Positions 7,429-16,597 of a stretch of 42,051 nucleotides of DNA are shown here, piece after piece. Under the pieces are notes generated by a model. The model had not been told where the DNA came from. It worked only from the letters and a program-made list of their open reading frames with translations, and did not search any database. The position numbers were made by a program, and so were the translations under genes. Numbering within the stretch: the stretch's first letter is position 1; each line of letters begins with the position of its first letter. Origin of the DNA: Candidatus Janibacter merdipullorum (GTDB lineage Bacteria; Actinomycetota; Actinomycetes; Actinomycetales; Dermatophilaceae); contig DXAR01000179.1 in NCBI GenBank assembly GCA_019116945.1, positions 1 to 42,051 of the forward strand, in the 5' to 3' direction.

Positions 7429-8769
7429 ATGCGCAGCATCCGGGTAGCCGTCATCGGCGCCGGGCCGGCGGGGATCTACGCCGCTGACATCCTCAGCAAG
7501 GAGTACGCGGGGGCGGAGGTCGACGTCTTCGATCGCCTTCCCGCTCCCTACGGCCTGGTGCGGTACGGCGTCGCTCCCGACCACCCGCGGATCAAGGAGA
7601 TCATCAAGGCCCTCGGTCGGGTGATGTCGAACGAGTCCATCCGCTTCTTCGGCAACGTCGACTACGGCACCGACGTCAAGCTGGCCGACCTCCGTCGCCA
7701 TTACGACGCGACGATCTTCGCGACCGGCGCGATGCGGGACCAGCCGCTGGACATCCCCGGTGTCGACCTGCCGGGGAGCCACGGCGCCGCGGACTTCGTC
7801 TCCTGGTACGCCGGGCACCCGGATGTGCCGAGGGAGTGGCCGCTGGAGGCCGAGAGCGTGGCCGTCGTCGGGGCCGGCAATGTGGCCCTCGACGTCGCCC
7901 GGATGCTCGCCAAGCCCGCGGAGGAGCAGCTGTCGACGGAGATCGCCGACAGCGTCCACGAGGGGCTCGCCGGCAACCGGGCCACGGACATCCACGTCTT
8001 CGTCCGGCGTGGGCCGGCCCAGGTGAAGTTCAGCCCGATGGAGCTGCGCGAGCTCTCCCACTCGCCATCGGTGGATGTCGTCGTCGAGCCCGAGGGCTTC
8101 GAGATCGACGACGCGAGCCAGGAGCTCGTCAGCAGGAACAAGGGGGTGCGCACCGTCGTCAACACCCTGCTCAAGTACCTCGATGCCGAGCCGACCGGCG
8201 CAGCCCACCGGATCCACATCCACCTGTGCCAGGCCCCCGTCGAGATCCTCGGGACGGACCGCGTCGAGGCGATCCGGACCGAGCGGACCGAGCTCCAGGG
8301 CGACGGCAGCGTCCGGGGGACGGGTGAGTTCGTCGAGACGCCCGTGCAGGCGGTCTACCGCGCCGTCGGCTACCTCTCGGACCAGCTGCCGGATGTGCCC
8401 TTCGACCACCAGCGGGGAGTCATCAGCAATGACGGTGGCCGGGTGCTCGGGATCGATGGTGAGCCGATGGTCGGCACCTACACGACCGGCTGGGTCAAGC
8501 GCGGCCCCGTCGGGCTCATCGGCCACACGAAGTCCGACGCCTCCGAGACCATCGAGCACCTGCTCGAGGACCTGCCGGGCATCCCGGAGCGGGAGCTCCG
8601 GGACCGGGCCGGCATCGAGGAGGACCTCCGTGCGCGCGGGGTCGAGTTCACCACCTGGGCGGGGTGGGAGGCGCTCGACGCCCACGAGATCGCCCTCGGC
8701 GGGGCGGCTGGTCGCGAGCGGATCAAGGTCATCCCGCGCGAGGAGATGATCGAGGTCTCCCGGGGGTGA
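7429..8769 (+). CDS. fprA: FprA-type NADPH-ferredoxin reductase
   Basis: A 446-residue flavoprotein of the adrenodoxin-reductase type. VIGAGPAGIYAADIL at the N-terminus is the FAD dinucleotide fold, and YGLVRYGVAPDHPRIKEI is the family's highly conserved FAD-contact segment. VVGAGNVALDVARML (about residue 147) is the NADPH fold, and GWVKRGPVGLIGHTKSDA near residue 360 is the conserved FAD/NADP contact of FprA proteins. It passes electrons from NADPH to ferredoxin in the cytoplasm. A strong AGGAGG at 7416-7421 (7-nt spacer) supports the ATG. The palindrome just upstream suggests metal- or redox-responsive repression. Confidence 0.95.
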   Translation: MRSIRVAVIGAGPAGIYAADILSKEYAGAEVDVFDRLPAPYGLVRYGVAPDHPRIKEIIKALGRVMSNESIRFFGNVDYGTDVKLADLRRHYDATIFATGAMRDQPLDIPGVDLPGSHGAADFVSWYAGHPDVPREWPLEAESVAVVGAGNVALDVARMLAKPAEEQLSTEIADSVHEGLAGNRATDIHVFVRRGPAQVKFSPMELRELSHSPSVDVVVEPEGFEIDDASQELVSRNKGVRTVVNTLLKYLDAEPTGAAHRIHIHLCQAPVEILGTDRVEAIRTERTELQGDGSVRGTGEFVETPVQAVYRAVGYLSDQLPDVPFDHQRGVISNDGGRVLGIDGEPMVGTYTTGWVKRGPVGLIGHTKSDASETIEHLLEDLPGIPERELRDRAGIEEDLRARGVEFTTWAGWEALDAHEIALGGAAGRERIKVIPREEMIEVSRG

Positions 8770-8780
8770 CCCCGAAGGGG
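8770..8780. terminator. Short GC hairpin between fprA and rnpB 3' ends
   Basis: CCCC-GAA-GGGG forms a 4-bp hairpin exactly between the fprA stop and the 3' end of the convergent RNase P RNA. There is no T tract on either side, so termination here is only a possibility. Confidence 0.2.
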
Positions 8781-9163
8781 GATGAGTCGGCCTGTAAGCC
8801 GGGTTCTGTTCTCCGACACCGTTGCCGGGGTCGGAGCGACGACCATCCATCTCGGGTCGCCGTTGCCGACGACCTCCAGCGTCCTACCCGTGCGCTCGGG
8901 CGGGCAGCCCTCGGACGCGCACTGTCTGGACTTGCTCCTGGTGGGGTTTACCGAGCCGATCCGGTCACCCGGATCGCTGGTGGTCTCTTACACCACCCTT
9001 TCACCCTCACCTCGTCCACCGAGGTGGACGAGGCGGTCTGCTCTCTGTGGCACTGTCCCGCGGGTCGCCCCGGGTGGCTGTTGGCCACCACCACGCCCTG
9101 TGGAGCCCGGACTTTCCTCGACACCGCCGTGGCGGTGACGCAGCCGTCCGGCCGACTCATCCG
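8781..9163 (-). ncRNA. rnpB: RNase P RNA (class A)
   Basis: Read on the minus strand, this about 383-nt RNA starts with GATGAGTCGGCCGGACGGC and ends with GTAAGCCGGGTTCTG... ACAGGCCGACTCATC, whose ends pair. The universally conserved GAGGAAAGTCCGGGCTCC (P4/CR-I) and the later AGGGTGAAAGGGTGG, GGTAAACCCC and GGAGCAAG-type segments are present in order. It is the catalytic RNA that removes 5' leaders from pre-tRNAs with the RnpA protein. Its likely promoter is the TAGACT at 9169-9174. An open frame inside it (8948-9160, minus) is spurious. Confidence 0.97.
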
Positions 9164-9168
9164 GGATC

Positions 9169-9174
9169 AGTCTA
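9169..9174 (-). promoter_or_regulatory. -10 hexamer of rnpB overlapping the permease stop codon
   Basis: On the minus strand TAGACT (9174 to 9169) lies about 6 nt before the mature 5' end of RNase P RNA. Its first three bases are the TAG stop codon of the upstream permease gene. Confidence 0.6.
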
Positions 9175-10440
9175 CGTCGGCCGGTCCTCCCTCGTCGTCC
9201 ACCGCACCCACCCGGTGAAGGCGCCGAGCGCGAGGGTGACGATGCCGGCGGCGACGGACTGCCAGGGGAGCAGGAGGGCGACGACCGTGCAGGCGAGGAG
9301 GCCGAGGGTGGGGACGAGCCGGGACAGGACCGAGCGGTCGAGCGTCCACGCGCTGGCGTGGGCGATGCCGTAGTAGCTCAGGCCGAGGAAGGCGGAGTAG
9401 CCCATGGCGCCCCGCACGTCGACGAGCATGATGAGGACGACGACGCCCACGGCCACGACACCCACGGCTCGCCGGGGCACCCGGTGGCGCCCCTCGACGG
9501 TGCCGAGCGCCGCCGGCAGGTGGTGGTCGCGGGCCATGGCGAGGATGATCCGCGCGACACCGCTCATGAGGCTGAGCAGGGCGCCGCCGACGACGAGGAC
9601 GGCCCCGATGCGCAGCGCCGGGCCGAGCCACGGCCAGCCGGAGATCTCGGCCGCCTCGGCGAGCGGCGACTGGCGGGCGGCCACCCAGCCGGGGCCCAGG
9701 GAGTGGGGGAGCGCCAGGGCCACGAGGAGGTAGAGCCCGGTGACCAGGACGAGCGAGATCGTCAGCGCGCGCGGGATGGTCCGCGGCGCGTCCTCGACGA
9801 GGTCGCCGAAGGGGGCGAGGCGGGCGAACCCCATGAAGGCGAAGAAGAGGAATCCCGTGGCCTCGAGGACTCCGCGGACCCCGCCCGACCCGGGGAGCGG
9901 TGGCGGTGGCTCGTCGGCGGTGACCGGGGGCGAGACGAGCATGACGACGGCGAAGGTGACCGTGAGCGCGATGACGAGCAGCACGAGCACCGTCCGCAGA
10001 CGCTCCGACGACCGCGCCCCCTGCAGGTCGAGGGCGAGCACGGCGAGCACCGCGAGCGAGGCGACGAGCTTGGAGTAGTCCGGCCACAGGTGCAGCCCCA
10101 CCGTCATGGCCATGGCGGCGCAGGACGCGGTCTTGCCGACGATGAAGGCCCACCCGGCGAGGTAGCCGAAGGGGAGTCCCAGCCGCTCACGCCCGTAGAG
10201 GTAGACGCCCGCCTGCCCGTGGTGCCGGCCGGCCAGCCGGACCATCGAGTGGGCGCCGGCCGCGCAGAGGAGGGCGGCGACGACGACGGCGAGGAGCAGC
10301 AGGTCACCGGCTCGGGCGGCCGCCGGGGCGAAGGCCGCGAAGAGTCCGGCGCCGATCATCGAGCCGAGCCCGATGGTCACGCCCTCGCGCAGCCCGAGGC
10401 GACGGCTCGGCGTCCGTGGCACCCCCGACATGTCCGTCAT
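9172..10440 (-). CDS. APC superfamily amino-acid permease
   Basis: A 422-residue membrane protein with about 11-12 hydrophobic helices. The N-terminal GVTIGLGSMIGAGLF is the conserved first helix of the amino acid-polyamine-organocation family, with the GSMIGAG unwound substrate-binding segment. FFAFMGFARLAPFGDLVEDA in the middle is the conserved helix 6 region. Substrate is not identifiable; a cationic or neutral amino acid is likely. I took the ATG at 10440, preceded by AAGGTGGAG, in place of an upstream GTG at 10500 that adds a proline-rich tail. Its stop codon is part of the rnpB promoter. The 70-bp gap to ppgK upstream leaves room for its own promoter. Confidence 0.85.
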   Translation of the reverse strand: MTDMSGVPRTPSRRLGLREGVTIGLGSMIGAGLFAAFAPAAARAGDLLLLAVVVAALLCAAGAHSMVRLAGRHHGQAGVYLYGRERLGLPFGYLAGWAFIVGKTASCAAMAMTVGLHLWPDYSKLVASLAVLAVLALDLQGARSSERLRTVLVLLVIALTVTFAVVMLVSPPVTADEPPPPLPGSGGVRGVLEATGFLFFAFMGFARLAPFGDLVEDAPRTIPRALTISLVLVTGLYLLVALALPHSLGPGWVAARQSPLAEAAEISGWPWLGPALRIGAVLVVGGALLSLMSGVARIILAMARDHHLPAALGTVEGRHRVPRRAVGVVAVGVVVLIMLVDVRGAMGYSAFLGLSYYGIAHASAWTLDRSVLSRLVPTLGLLACTVVALLLPWQSVAAGIVTLALGAFTGWVRWTTREDRPT

Positions 10441-10510
10441 GGCTCCACCTTGCCCCATGACCGGAGGCGGTCCGGGCGCTCCGGGGGCTCTTCCGGACAA
10501 CAGTCCGGTG

Positions 10511-11266
10511 TCAGTTGCCCTTGGCCGCGAGGTGGGCCGCGCCGATGATCCCGGCCTTGTTGCGGAGCTTGGCGGCCACGATCTCGGTCCGGAGGTCGAG
10601 CAGCGGGAGGAAGGTGTCCGCGTGCTTGCTCACCCCGCCACCGACGACGAAGAGGTCCGGGGAGAAGAGGAACTCGACGTGGCTGTAGTACCGCTGCAGG
10701 CGCTCGGCCCACTCGGCGACCTCGAGTCCCTCCCGCTCGCGGGCCGAGTCCGCGGCTCGAGACTCGGCGTTGTGCCCGTCGATCTCGAGGTGCCCGAGCT
10801 CCGAGTTCGGGACGAGGTGACCGTCGATGAGCAGCGCGCTGCCGATGCCGGTCCCGAGCGTCGTGACGATGACGAGGCCGTCCCTCCCCTTCGCCACCCC
10901 GTAGTGGCGCTCGGCCACACCCGCGGCATCCGCGTCGTTGACGAGGTGCACCGGCCGCTTGAGCCGCTGGGTGAAGAGCGCGCCGGCGTCGACGCCGATC
11001 CACGACTTGTCGATGTTGGCGGCGGTCCGGACGACCCCGTGGGCGACGACGGCCGGCAGGGTGATGCCCAGGGGCAGGTCCTTCTTCACGCGGAAGTGGT
11101 CGGCGACCTGGGCGACGACCTCGCAGATGGCCTCCGGCGTCGCCTCCTCAGGGGTGGCGATCCGTAGGCGGTCGTCGGTGAAGGCACCCTTGTCGAGGTT
11201 GACCGGGGCACCCTTGATGCCGGAGCCACCGATGTCGATCCCCAGGGCGTCTGGCTTCTTGCTCAT
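10511..11266 (-). CDS. ppgK: Polyphosphate glucokinase
   Basis: A 251-residue ROK-family kinase. [15 protein letters not shown] at the N-terminus is the phosphate-binding motif specific to polyphosphate/ATP glucokinases. [11 protein letters not shown] contains the ROK catalytic aspartate region, and [15 protein letters not shown] the adenosine/phosphate loop. The enzyme phosphorylates glucose using polyphosphate or ATP in actinobacteria. GGAAGG about 10 nt before the ATG at 11266 supports the start. The map gene ends 19 bp upstream on the same strand, so the two probably form an operon; there is no obvious functional link. Confidence 0.95.
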   Translation of the reverse strand: MSKKPDALGIDIGGSGIKGAPVNLDKGAFTDDRLRIATPEEATPEAICEVVAQVADHFRVKKDLPLGITLPAVVAHGVVRTAANIDKSWIGVDAGALFTQRLKRPVHLVNDADAAGVAERHYGVAKGRDGLVIVTTLGTGIGSALLIDGHLVPNSELGHLEIDGHNAESRAADSAREREGLEVAEWAERLQRYYSHVEFLFSPDLFVVGGGVSKHADTFLPLLDLRTEIVAAKLRNKAGIIGAAHLAAKGN

Positions 11267-11285
11267 GTGGTCGTGCCTTCCGTGC

Positions 11286-12149
11286 TCAGGCGAGGGTGAG
11301 GATCTCGGGGCCGTCCTCGGTGATGAGGATGGTGTGCTCGAACTGTGCGGAGCGGCGCTGGTCGCGGCTGACGACGGTCCACCCGTCCTCCCAGAGCGTC
11401 CAGTCCGGCGTGCCGAGGTTGAGCATCGGCTCGATGGTGAAGGTCATCCCGGGCTCGATGACCGTGTCGTAGCCGGGAGCCGCGTCGTAGTGGGGGATGA
11501 CGAGCCCGGAATGGAAGGAGGTGCCGATGCCGTGACCGGTGTAGTCGCGGACCACGCCGTAGCCGAAGCGGGCGGCGTAGCGCTCGATGACCCGGCCGAT
11601 GATGTTGATCTGTCGGCCCGGCAAGGCGGCCTTGATCCCGCGCATCATCGCCTCGTGGGTGCGCTCGACGAGGAGGCGTGACTCCTCGTCGACATCACCG
11701 GCGAGGAAGGTGGCATTGGTGTCGCCGTGGACCCCTCCGACGAAGGCCGTGATGTCGATGTTGACGATGTCGCCGTCCTCGATGGGGCGGCTGTCCGGGA
11801 TGCCGTGGCAGATGACCTCGTTGACCGAGGTGCACAGCGACTTCGGGAAGCCCCGGTACCCGAGCGTCGACGGGTAGGCCCCGTGGTCGAGCAGGTACTC
11901 GTGGCCGATCCGGTCGACCTCCTCGGTCGTCACCCCCGGCGCCACCGCCCGGCCGGCCTCGGCGAGCGCCTCGGCAGCGATGCGCCCGGCCGTGCGCATC
12001 CGCTCGATGGTCTCGGCATCCTTGATCTCGCTGCCGTCGAAGGGGGTGGGCGCGGGCTTGCCGACGTACTCGGGCCGGGCGATCCCCGAGGGGACCGACC
12101 GTGGGGGTGAGACCACCCCGGGGGTCACGGTTGCGGTGGACGCGGACAT
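11286..12149 (-). CDS. map: Type I methionine aminopeptidase
   Basis: A 287-residue enzyme that removes N-terminal methionine from nascent proteins. The dinuclear-metal ligands are visible: the aspartates in [15 protein letters not shown], the histidine in [11 protein letters not shown], and glutamates in FTIEPML and [11 protein letters not shown]. The N-terminal extension ending in [11 protein letters not shown] is typical of the longer actinobacterial MapA. I chose the ATG at 12149 because a TAGACT -10 hexamer ends 7 nt before it (leaderless); longer in-frame starts run back through a divergent gene region and lack homology-like sequence. Confidence 0.95.
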   Translation of the reverse strand: MSASTATVTPGVVSPPRSVPSGIARPEYVGKPAPTPFDGSEIKDAETIERMRTAGRIAAEALAEAGRAVAPGVTTEEVDRIGHEYLLDHGAYPSTLGYRGFPKSLCTSVNEVICHGIPDSRPIEDGDIVNIDITAFVGGVHGDTNATFLAGDVDEESRLLVERTHEAMMRGIKAALPGRQINIIGRVIERYAARFGYGVVRDYTGHGIGTSFHSGLVIPHYDAAPGYDTVIEPGMTFTIEPMLNLGTPDWTLWEDGWTVVSRDQRRSAQFEHTILITEDGPEILTLA

Positions 12150-12156
12150 GCTGTGG

Positions 12157-12162
12157 AGTCTA
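12157..12162 (-). promoter_or_regulatory. -10 hexamer of a leaderless map promoter
   Basis: TAGACT on the minus strand (12162 to 12157) is separated from the map ATG at 12149 by 7 nt. No Shine-Dalgarno sequence precedes the start. Confidence 0.55.
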
Positions 12163-12228
12163 GGCAACGAGCACATGAACGATGTGCTCCGGTGCGGGAC
12201 ACCACCCGCGGGAGAGGACGGCACGACG

Positions 12229-12420
12229 ATGGCGTACTGGTTCAACATCAACACCGGCCAGGTGGAGAGCGACGAGAACCGCTCCCAGAACGCGGAGGTC
12301 ATGGGGCCCTACGACACCGAGGCCGAGGCCGCCTCGGCCCTGGCGACGGCCCGGGCGAAGACCGAGGCGTGGGACGAGGAGGACCGCCGGGAGCGGGAGT
12401 GGGCCGACGGCGACGCCTGA
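12229..12420 (+). CDS. Small conserved actinobacterial protein (SPOR-like)
   Basis: A 63-residue acidic protein beginning [13 protein letters not shown] and containing [17 protein letters not shown], a pattern like the short SPOR-type repeat proteins often annotated in actinobacteria (YDTEAEA resembling a ferredoxin-like alpha-beta unit). GGGAGAGGA about 10 nt upstream supports the ATG at 12229. No catalytic motif or membrane segment is present, and function is unknown. It is divergent from map and ends 2 bp from the convergent methyltransferase gene. It could also be read from upstream in-frame starts, but those add only low-complexity residues. Confidence 0.75.
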   Translation: MAYWFNINTGQVESDENRSQNAEVMGPYDTEAEAASALATARAKTEAWDEEDRREREWADGDA

Positions 12421-12422
12421 GC

Positions 12423-13061
12423 TCAGCGTCGCCGGTGCAGGGTGAGGGCGTACGAGCCCTCACCCGGCCAGCGCTCCGCGTCCCAGGACGCGTACCGGGT
12501 CATGAGCACGAGTCCCGCGGCGAAGGCCGCGTGCTCGTAGGTCTCGACGTCCACCGCCGCAGCGCCCTTCGGCTCGTGCCCGGGCAGTGACCACCCCGCC
12601 ACGAGCACCCCGTCGAGCGTGAGGTGCTCCCGCATCCGCCGGAGCGCGTCCACGAGGGTGCCGTCGGCGAGGTAGGGGACGACATTGCCGGCCAGGAGGA
12701 CGATGTCGAAGGTCTGCGAGGTGAGCGAGAGTTCGGTCAGGTCGGCGTGGACGAAGCGGGTGACGTCGTCGCGCTCGCGGGCGACCTCGATCATCGCGGG
12801 GTCGGCGTCGACCCCGACGACGTCGTGGCCCAGCGCGGTGAGCTTCGTGGCGATGCGGCCGGTCCCGCAGCCGGCGTCGAGGATCCGGGCGGGGGCTTCC
12901 TTGAGGCCGGTGACGAAGCGCGCCTCACCGTCGACGTCGATGCCCTCGCGCACGAGCTCGTCGAAGCGGTGCTGGTAGGCGTGGGCGGCGTCGATCCCGC
13001 CGGACACCTCCGACCACCGGGTGCGCACCTCGGGGAAACGGTCCGGGTCGGGCGGGGTCAT
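12423..13061 (-). CDS. Class I SAM-dependent methyltransferase
   Basis: A 212-residue protein with a complete Rossmann-like methyltransferase fold. ILDAGCGTGRIATKL is motif I (SAM binding), VVGVDADPAMIEVA is the acidic loop contacting the ribose, and IVLLAGNVVPYL is the motif IV region. The N-terminal YQHRFDELVREG helix is common in small-molecule methyltransferases. The substrate cannot be predicted. Its ATG at 13061 is 2 bp after the panB stop on the same strand, so it is co-transcribed with panB; a pantothenate-related role does not follow from that. Confidence 0.88.
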   Translation of the reverse strand: MTPPDPDRFPEVRTRWSEVSGGIDAAHAYQHRFDELVREGIDVDGEARFVTGLKEAPARILDAGCGTGRIATKLTALGHDVVGVDADPAMIEVARERDDVTRFVHADLTELSLTSQTFDIVLLAGNVVPYLADGTLVDALRRMREHLTLDGVLVAGWSLPGHEPKGAAAVDVETYEHAAFAAGLVLMTRYASWDAERWPGEGSYALTLHRRR

Positions 13062-13063
13062 CG

Positions 13064-13954
13064 TCAGCTCTCGAAGGAGTGCTCGGCGGCGGGGAAGCTC
13101 CCGCTCGCGACCTCCGCCGCGTAGGCACGGGCCGCCCCGGAGAGGACCTCCCGCACGTCCGCGTACTTCTTGACGAAGCGCGGGGCCTTGCCGTCGCGGA
13201 GACCGGCCATGTCCTGCCAGACGAGGACCTGGGCGTCGCAGTCCGGCCCCGCGCCGATGCCGATGGTCGGGATCGCCAGCTCGCGGGTCACCTCGGCGGC
13301 CGCCGGAGCGGGCACCATCTCCATGACGACCGCGAAGGCCCCGGCCGCTTCGACCGCCCGCGCGTCCTCGAGGAGCTGTCCCGCGCCCTCGCCGCGGCCC
13401 TGCACGCGGTAGCCCCCCAGGGTGTGCTCGCTCTGCGGAGTGAAGCCGATGTGGGCCATCACGGGGATGCCCCCCTTCGTCAGCCGCTCGATGGTCGGCG
13501 CCATCTCGACGCCGCCCTCGAGCTTCACCGCGTGGGCCAGGCCCTCCTTCATGAGGCGGGCCGCGGAGAGGTACCCCTGCTCCGGGGAGGCCTGGTAGGT
13601 GCCGAAGGGGAGGTCCGCGACGACGAGGGCGCTCGCCGCCCCGCCGGCCACCGCGCGGGTCAGCGGGATCATCTCCTCCAGCGTGACCGGGACTGTCGTC
13701 TCGTGGCCGAAGACGTTGTTGCCGGCGGAGTCACCGACGAGCAGCACCGGGATCCCGGCCTGGTCGAAGACCTCGGCGGTGTACATGTCGTAGGCGGTGA
13801 GCATGGCCCACCGCTCGCCCTTGTCCTTGAGTGCTCGCAGGTGCGGGATGCGCACCCGGCGGGGGCGGGCCGGGGCGGCGCTCGCGCCGGTGCCGTAGGG
13901 AGCTGTGGTCTCCGCGGCGGGGTCGGGCTGGTGCGGCGTGGGGGGAGTGGTCAT
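13064..13954 (-). CDS. panB: 3-methyl-2-oxobutanoate hydroxymethyltransferase
   Basis: A 296-residue enzyme of pantothenate/CoA synthesis; it transfers a hydroxymethyl group from 5,10-methylene-THF to alpha-ketoisovalerate, giving ketopantoate. [34 protein letters not shown] (Mg2+-binding Asp), [12 protein letters not shown] and [18 protein letters not shown] are all conserved PanB blocks in the right order. The first about 40 residues form a Pro/Ala-rich tail seen in actinobacterial PanB. The ATG at 13954 is 6 nt after a TAGGCT hexamer, so it is probably leaderless. It heads a two-gene unit with the methyltransferase. Confidence 0.96.
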   Translation of the reverse strand: MTTPPTPHQPDPAAETTAPYGTGASAAPARPRRVRIPHLRALKDKGERWAMLTAYDMYTAEVFDQAGIPVLLVGDSAGNNVFGHETTVPVTLEEMIPLTRAVAGGAASALVVADLPFGTYQASPEQGYLSAARLMKEGLAHAVKLEGGVEMAPTIERLTKGGIPVMAHIGFTPQSEHTLGGYRVQGRGEGAGQLLEDARAVEAAGAFAVVMEMVPAPAAAEVTRELAIPTIGIGAGPDCDAQVLVWQDMAGLRDGKAPRFVKKYADVREVLSGAARAYAAEVASGSFPAAEHSFES

Positions 13955-13960
13955 GGCTCC

Positions 13961-13966
13961 AGCCTA
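13961..13966 (-). promoter_or_regulatory. -10 hexamer of a leaderless panB promoter
   Basis: TAGGCT on the minus strand (13966 to 13961) ends 6 nt before the panB ATG at 13954. Confidence 0.5.
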
Positions 13967-14131
13967 GGTCGGCGCCCGCCGCGTCCGTCCGGGACGGCGC
14001 CCCGGCGGATGATCGTGGTGCAAGAGTAAGGATTTGTTCAGGTTTTCCTGCGCTTCCTCCCGAACGCCGTCAGGTCTTGGTTGAGTGCGCTCACCCCTGT
14101 GGCTACGGCCACACCATTCCAGGAGGATTCG

Positions 14132-16504
14132 TTGAAGAGACGCCACACCACGATCGTGTCCGGTCTCGCCGCGTCCGCCCTCGCGCTCGCCCTCATGCCC
14201 ATGTCGGCGAGCGCAGGAGAGACCGCCGGTGAGGTGCCGCCCCAGGAGGGCGGCACGAAGACCGTGAAGCAGGACGACAAGCCCCACCCGCTCGGCGATG
14301 CGCAGCGCGAGCTGCGGCAGGACGCCGTGGACAAGCTGCTCACGGGCGAGGCCGAGCTCGTGACGAAGAACGGCACCCAGGTCATCGAGGTCAAGAGCGA
14401 GGAGGAGGCCGAGCGCCACACCCCGGGCGCGAAGGCGAAGGGCAAGAAGCACCGCCCGCGCTCGAAGTACGTCGAGTACGACGTCGACCGAGAGGCCTCG
14501 ATCTTTACGATCCTCACCGACTTCGGCGACAAGACGATGCCCACCCAGGGCGGGGAGGCCGGCCCGAAGCACAACGAGATCGAGGAGCCGGACCGTGACT
14601 GGGACGGCGGCAAGAGCGACGACAACTCGACGATCTGGGCCGAGGACTTCGACCGGGAGCACTACAAGGAGCTGATGTTCGCCGAGGGGCAGGAGTCCTT
14701 CCGCGACTTCTACCTCAAGCAGTCCAACGGCCGCTTCAGCACGTCGGGCGATGTCAGCGACTGGGTCACGGTGCCCTACAACGAGGCTCGCTACGGCCAC
14801 AACCCGGAGTCGGGCGATGGCACGAGCGAGGCCGATGGCTACTGGAGCTACATCAAGGACACCGCCCAGGCCTGGTACGACGACCAGAAGGACCAGGGCA
14901 AGAGCGACGCGGAGATCAAGAAGTACCTCGAGAAGTTCGACGTCTGGGACCGCTACGACCACGACGGTGACGGCGACTTCAACGAGCCGGACGGCTATAT
15001 CGACCACTTCCAGGCGATCCACGCCGGCGAAGGGGAGGAGGCCGGCGGCGGCGCCCAGGGCGAGGACGCCATCTGGAGCCACCGGTGGTACGCCTACTCC
15101 ACCGACATGGGCAAGACTGGCCCGGAGCAGAACAAGCTCGGGGGCGTGCCCCTCGGCGACTCCGGCATCTGGATCGGGGACTACACCACCGAGCCCGAGA
15201 ACGGCGGGCTGGGCGTCTTCACGCACGAGTTCGCGCACGACCTCGGCTTGCCGGACCTCTACGACACCGCCGGCGGTGACAACGGCACCGGCTTCTGGAG
15301 CCTCATGTCCGGGGGGTCGTGGTTGAACGACGGCACCGAGGACATCGGCTCGAGCCCCGGCTACATGGGCGCGTGGGAAAAGCTGCAGATGGGCTGGTCC
15401 GACTACTCCGTCGTCGAGCCGGGCCAGCAGAAGACCACCGGTCTCGGACCGGCTGACCGGGACCACGTCAACCTGCCGCAGGCGATCGCGGTGCTCCTTC
15501 CCGAGGAGACGGTGACGACCGACTACAACACCCCCCACTCCGGCAGCTACGAGTGGTGGTCGGGGTCGGACGACGACCTCAACACCACCCTGACCCGGGA
15601 GGTCGACCTCACCGACGCGAGCGAGGCCACGGTGACGGCGCAGCTGGCGACCGACATCGAGGAGGGCTACGACTTCCTCTACACCGAGGTCTCGACCGAC
15701 GACGGTGCGACGTGGACCGAGATCGCCGACCCGGTCGACGGCGGTGACCTGTCGTGGAACGAGGTCGAGTACGACCTTTCCGAGTTCGCCGGCGAGAAGG
15801 TCCAGTTCCGCTGGCGGTACCAGTCCGACGGCGGCGTCGCCCAGGATGGTGCCTTCATCGACGACATCGAGATCACCGTCGACGGCAAGACCGTCCTCTC
15901 CGACGACGTCGAGTCCGGGGGCAACGGCTGGAGCGCGGACGGGTTCACCCGGATGACCGGGTCGACCTCGGAGAAGGTCCAGAGCTACTACCTGGCCGAG
16001 AACCGCGTCTACGAGGGCTACGACAAGTACCTCAAGACCGGCCCGTACAACTTCGGCTGGGCCTCGACGAAGCCCAACTGGGTCGAGCGCTTCCCGTACC
16101 AGGACGGCCTGCTCGTCTGGTACATCAACAACGCCTACTCGGACAACAACACGAGCCAGCACCCCGGCTACGGCCAGGTGCTGCCCGTCGACGCCCGTCC
16201 GGCGCCGGTGAAGTTCCACGACGGCACCCTGCTCGGCAACCGCCGGCAGCCCTTCGACGCGACCTTCGGCAAGCAGCGGACGGACAAGGTGACCTTCCAC
16301 AACGACGGGAGCCCGGCGAAGGTGCCCGCACGACGGGGCATCCCGGTCTTCGACGACACCGACCCGAACCGCTACTGGACCGCGGACAACCCGCAGTCCT
16401 CCACCAAGGTGGCGGGCTCCGGGACGAGCATCGAGGTGCTCAAGGAGAAGCGGGGCAAGCAGGAGATGACCGTCAAGGTCCGTGGAGGCACGACCTCCCC
16501 CTGA
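14132..16504 (+). CDS. Immune inhibitor A-type secreted M6 metalloprotease
   Basis: A 790-residue secreted protease. The TTG start at 14132 has AGGAGG 5 nt upstream and opens a signal peptide: KRRH, a hydrophobic core, then SASA with probable cleavage near residue 28. A propeptide follows. The zinc site is HEFAHDLGLPD, with H365, E366 and H369, preceded by a calcium-binding-like YDHDGDGDFNEPDGYID. The C-terminal half has the InhA-type VEG beta-sandwich segments (LYTEVSTDDGATWTEI, FRWRYQSDGG, GAFIDDIEI). Family members degrade extracellular proteins. There is no LPXTG or membrane anchor. In-frame codons further upstream are rejected because they precede the strong SD. A terminator follows at 16526. 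Confidence 0.93.
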   Translation: MKRRHTTIVSGLAASALALALMPMSASAGETAGEVPPQEGGTKTVKQDDKPHPLGDAQRELRQDAVDKLLTGEAELVTKNGTQVIEVKSEEEAERHTPGAKAKGKKHRPRSKYVEYDVDREASIFTILTDFGDKTMPTQGGEAGPKHNEIEEPDRDWDGGKSDDNSTIWAEDFDREHYKELMFAEGQESFRDFYLKQSNGRFSTSGDVSDWVTVPYNEARYGHNPESGDGTSEADGYWSYIKDTAQAWYDDQKDQGKSDAEIKKYLEKFDVWDRYDHDGDGDFNEPDGYIDHFQAIHAGEGEEAGGGAQGEDAIWSHRWYAYSTDMGKTGPEQNKLGGVPLGDSGIWIGDYTTEPENGGLGVFTHEFAHDLGLPDLYDTAGGDNGTGFWSLMSGGSWLNDGTEDIGSSPGYMGAWEKLQMGWSDYSVVEPGQQKTTGLGPADRDHVNLPQAIAVLLPEETVTTDYNTPHSGSYEWWSGSDDDLNTTLTREVDLTDASEATVTAQLATDIEEGYDFLYTEVSTDDGATWTEIADPVDGGDLSWNEVEYDLSEFAGEKVQFRWRYQSDGGVAQDGAFIDDIEITVDGKTVLSDDVESGGNGWSADGFTRMTGSTSEKVQSYYLAENRVYEGYDKYLKTGPYNFGWASTKPNWVERFPYQDGLLVWYINNAYSDNNTSQHPGYGQVLPVDARPAPVKFHDGTLLGNRRQPFDATFGKQRTDKVTFHNDGSPAKVPARRGIPVFDDTDPNRYWTADNPQSSTKVAGSGTSIEVLKEKRGKQEMTVKVRGGTTSP

Positions 16505-16525
16505 CCCGCCGCCCTTCGCGCAATG

Positions 16526-16550
16526 GACCCCGCCGCGCCGCGGCGGGGTC
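16526..16550 (+). terminator. GC-rich terminator after the M6 protease gene
   Basis: A perfect 11-bp stem, GACCCCGCCGC (16526-16536) with GCGGCGGGGTC (16540-16550), has a GCC loop and is followed by TATTGT. The T tract is weak, as is common in actinobacteria. TATTGT (16551-16556) could also serve as the -10 of the next gene. Confidence 0.65.
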
Positions 16551-16597
16551 TATTGTGCGGAGCGGGCACCACCACCGTCTGACACCCAGGGGACTGC

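Noticed and set aside
8948-9160. A 70-codon minus-strand open frame
   Set aside because: Lies entirely inside RNase P RNA, whose conserved core motifs are intact.
13964-16300. A 778-codon minus-strand open frame opposite the M6 protease
   Set aside because: Val/Leu/Asp-rich shadow; the plus strand has signal peptide, zinc site and SD.
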